Positions 63,971 through 64,000 of a stretch of DNA of 64,000 nt are shown here, piece after piece. How positions within the stretch are numbered: the stretch's first letter is position 1; every line of letters starts with the position of its first letter. This DNA is from Faecalicatena fissicatena (GTDB lineage Bacteria > Bacillota > Clostridia > Lachnospirales > Lachnospiraceae): positions 65,436-129,435 of the forward strand of contig LDAQ01000001.1 in NCBI GenBank assembly GCA_001028025.1, written 5' to 3'. A program made the position numbers and the translations under genes. Below the pieces are notes generated by a model, which saw only the letters and a list, made by a program, of their open reading frames with translations, was not told where the DNA came from and did not search any database.

Positions 63971-64000
63971 GCACGGGGAGGCAAGGGGGTCAGACCCTTC

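Overview
The window reads as a chromosomal segment of a strict anaerobe in the Clostridia, most likely a gut Lachnospiraceae species (Blautia-like). The grounds are moderate-GC coding sequence with strong AGGAGG ribosome sites, Gram-positive promoters, many plant-glycan and glycoside enzymes, a glycyl-radical enzyme with its activase, an FMN riboswitch/RibU pair, an Rpn-type nuclease and a LytTR/DUF3021 pair. The genus is an inference. No rRNA, tRNA, CRISPR array, intact insertion sequence or origin was seen.

Layout. 1-5446: 3' part of a GH31 alpha-glycosidase overlapping a 1336-residue secreted, wall-anchored toroid protein with duplicated N-terminal modules. 5614-10648: Rpn nuclease, a lone DnaK paralogue bracketed by two very large intergenic inverted repeats, and a MazG-like pyrophosphohydrolase. 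10732-12731: ECF-type sigma factor with its DUF4179 membrane partner. 13284-19756: L-serine dehydratase, XRE/cupin regulator, BCCT transporter, non-pyrrolysine MttB-family methyltransferase and Asp/Glu-type racemase. These appear tied together by at least five copies of one palindromic operator.

19856-41699: a large cytoplasmic glycoside-degradation region. It holds GH42, two GH78 rhamnosidases, two GH3 enzymes, a pectinacetylesterase-like hydrolase, a tannase/feruloyl-esterase-like hydrolase, a BD-FAE-like esterase, a URO-D-fold protein, a GPH symporter, two AraC regulators and a broken third AraC gene. None of the hydrolases has a signal peptide, so the plausible diet is small imported rhamnosylated or acylated plant glycosides. 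Three enzymes of unrelated fold in the second operon end in what looks like the same C-terminal helical module.

42251-52141: a self-contained catabolic locus of RpiR regulator, Rbs-type ABC importer, DeoC-family aldolase, ROK kinase, C-x-E-type glycyl-radical enzyme and radical-SAM activase. The order suggests import, phosphorylation, radical C-O cleavage and aldol cleavage of an unidentified sugar or polyol. This is the best candidate for an undescribed pathway. 52844-58638: BglG/LicR-type regulator and a lactose/cellobiose-type PTS operon with GH1 and its own HPr, which has Lys where regulatory Ser46 is expected. 58793-63970: transposase remnant, FMN riboswitch-RibU, LytTR-DUF3021, response-regulator remnant, MATE exporter and a Nim-like flavin-fold protein.

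A roughly 70-bp palindromic repeat occurs four times, each time in the leader of a gene. All assignments come from reading motifs and context; no database search was run.
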